Part shown: positions 6,418-6,607 of the stretch, piece by piece | Layout of the letters: each line of letters opens with the position of its first letter | Numbering within the stretch: the first letter of the stretch is position 1 | NCBI GenBank assembly: GCA_028718465.1 | Contig: JAQULX010000163.1 | Coordinates: 1-6,607, forward strand | DNA: 6,607 nucleotides | Reading direction: 5' to 3' | Source: Dehalococcoidales bacterium | Lineage (GTDB): Bacteria; Chloroflexota; Dehalococcoidia; Dehalococcoidales; UBA3254 | Program-made: the position numbers and the translations under genes | The notes under the pieces: generated by a model | What the model saw: only the letters and a program-made list of their open reading frames with translations | Told to the model about the DNA's origin: nothing | Databases searched by the model: none

Positions 6418-6421
6418 CTCC
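6418..6421 (-). promoter_or_regulatory. Ribosome binding site choosing the response-regulator start
   Basis: GGAG on the minus strand, in the context GCGGAGATAGCA, lies 6 bases ahead of the ATG at 6411. The alternative ATG at 6438 is preceded by pyrimidine-rich sequence. Confidence 0.6.
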
Positions 6422-6502
6422 GCGCTTGTTCCCACCATTATTTTCGAGATAGGGAACCGGAATATTCTTACAATCTTAAATACCCGCTATAGTTGCCTAT
6501 TC

Positions 6503-6531
6503 ATTTTAAATAATAAGTCGACACCGGTCAA
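6503..6531 (-). promoter_or_regulatory. Sigma70-type promoter upstream of the response regulator
   Basis: The minus strand reads TTGACC, a 17-base spacer, then TAAAAT. Each hexamer matches five of six consensus bases, and the spacing is optimal. Transcription would begin near 6496 and give a leader of about 85 bases before the ATG at 6411. It probably drives the response regulator and the two crotonase genes. The remaining sequence to the right edge (6532-6607) has no supported gene. Confidence 0.65.
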
Positions 6532-6607
6532 AAGAGCGAGTATGATCTTGGTCGGTTTCAGCCTGACGAGGGCAATAACCTTATACTCTGATTTCAACGG
6601 TCAGATC

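Noticed and set aside
6412..6438. Longer response regulator starting at ATG 6438
   Set aside because: No ribosome binding site precedes it, and receiver domains usually begin a few residues before the first beta strand, as with the ATG at 6411.
6581..6607. Nine open codons ending in TAA on the minus strand at the right edge, possibly the end of another gene
   Set aside because: Too short to recognise; a kinase C-terminus would fit the context, but the residues give no support.

Overview
The window looks like part of a bacterial genome with an anaerobic or syntrophic style of acyl-CoA metabolism. The evidence is a heterodisulfide-reductase-like Fe-S oxidoreductase overlapping a thiolase/DUF35 pair, a two-subunit CoA-transferase, and two crotonase-fold enzymes. 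Shine-Dalgarno sites and a sigma70-type promoter are clearly bacterial. I cannot fix the phylum from the sequence alone; fatty-acid- or aromatic-degrading Desulfobacterota, Chloroflexota and syntrophic Firmicutes are all plausible. No rRNA, tRNA, CRISPR array, insertion sequence or phage gene was seen.

Layout: positions 1-2594 carry a tight plus-strand gene string. It holds the C-terminal part of a 4Fe-4S/CCG-domain oxidoreductase cut by the left edge, a SCP2-type thiolase whose start overlaps it by 8 bases, and a DUF35 zinc-ribbon/OB-fold partner whose start overlaps the thiolase stop. This string converges at about 2595-2759 on minus-strand genes, and a perfect 12-bp hairpin sits between them. 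From 2760 to 6411 everything is on the minus strand. In transcription order these are an Rcp1-like single-domain response regulator, enoyl-CoA hydratase-like gene 2, enoyl-CoA hydratase-like gene 1, a 169-base AT-rich gap with possible promoter and operator sequences, then CoA-transferase subunits A and B. A good promoter (TTGACC, 17 bases, TAAAAT) precedes the response regulator.

Together the genes could activate an acid to its CoA ester (CoA-transferase), hydrate or isomerise an enoyl-CoA (crotonases) and cleave a 3-oxoacyl-CoA (thiolase with DUF35). The Fe-S protein would move electrons from acyl-CoA oxidation towards the quinone pool. The true substrate is not visible. No acyl-CoA dehydrogenase, hydroxyacyl-CoA dehydrogenase or acyl-CoA ligase lies inside the window.

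Nothing here is clearly a new system. The points most worth a second look are: the second crotonase has Gln where the second catalytic Glu belongs; the first crotonase lacks the usual C-terminal tail; the thiolase has Ser in the HDCF position; the CoA-transferase B subunit has EVG instead of ENG; and a response regulator leads what looks like a crotonase operon.
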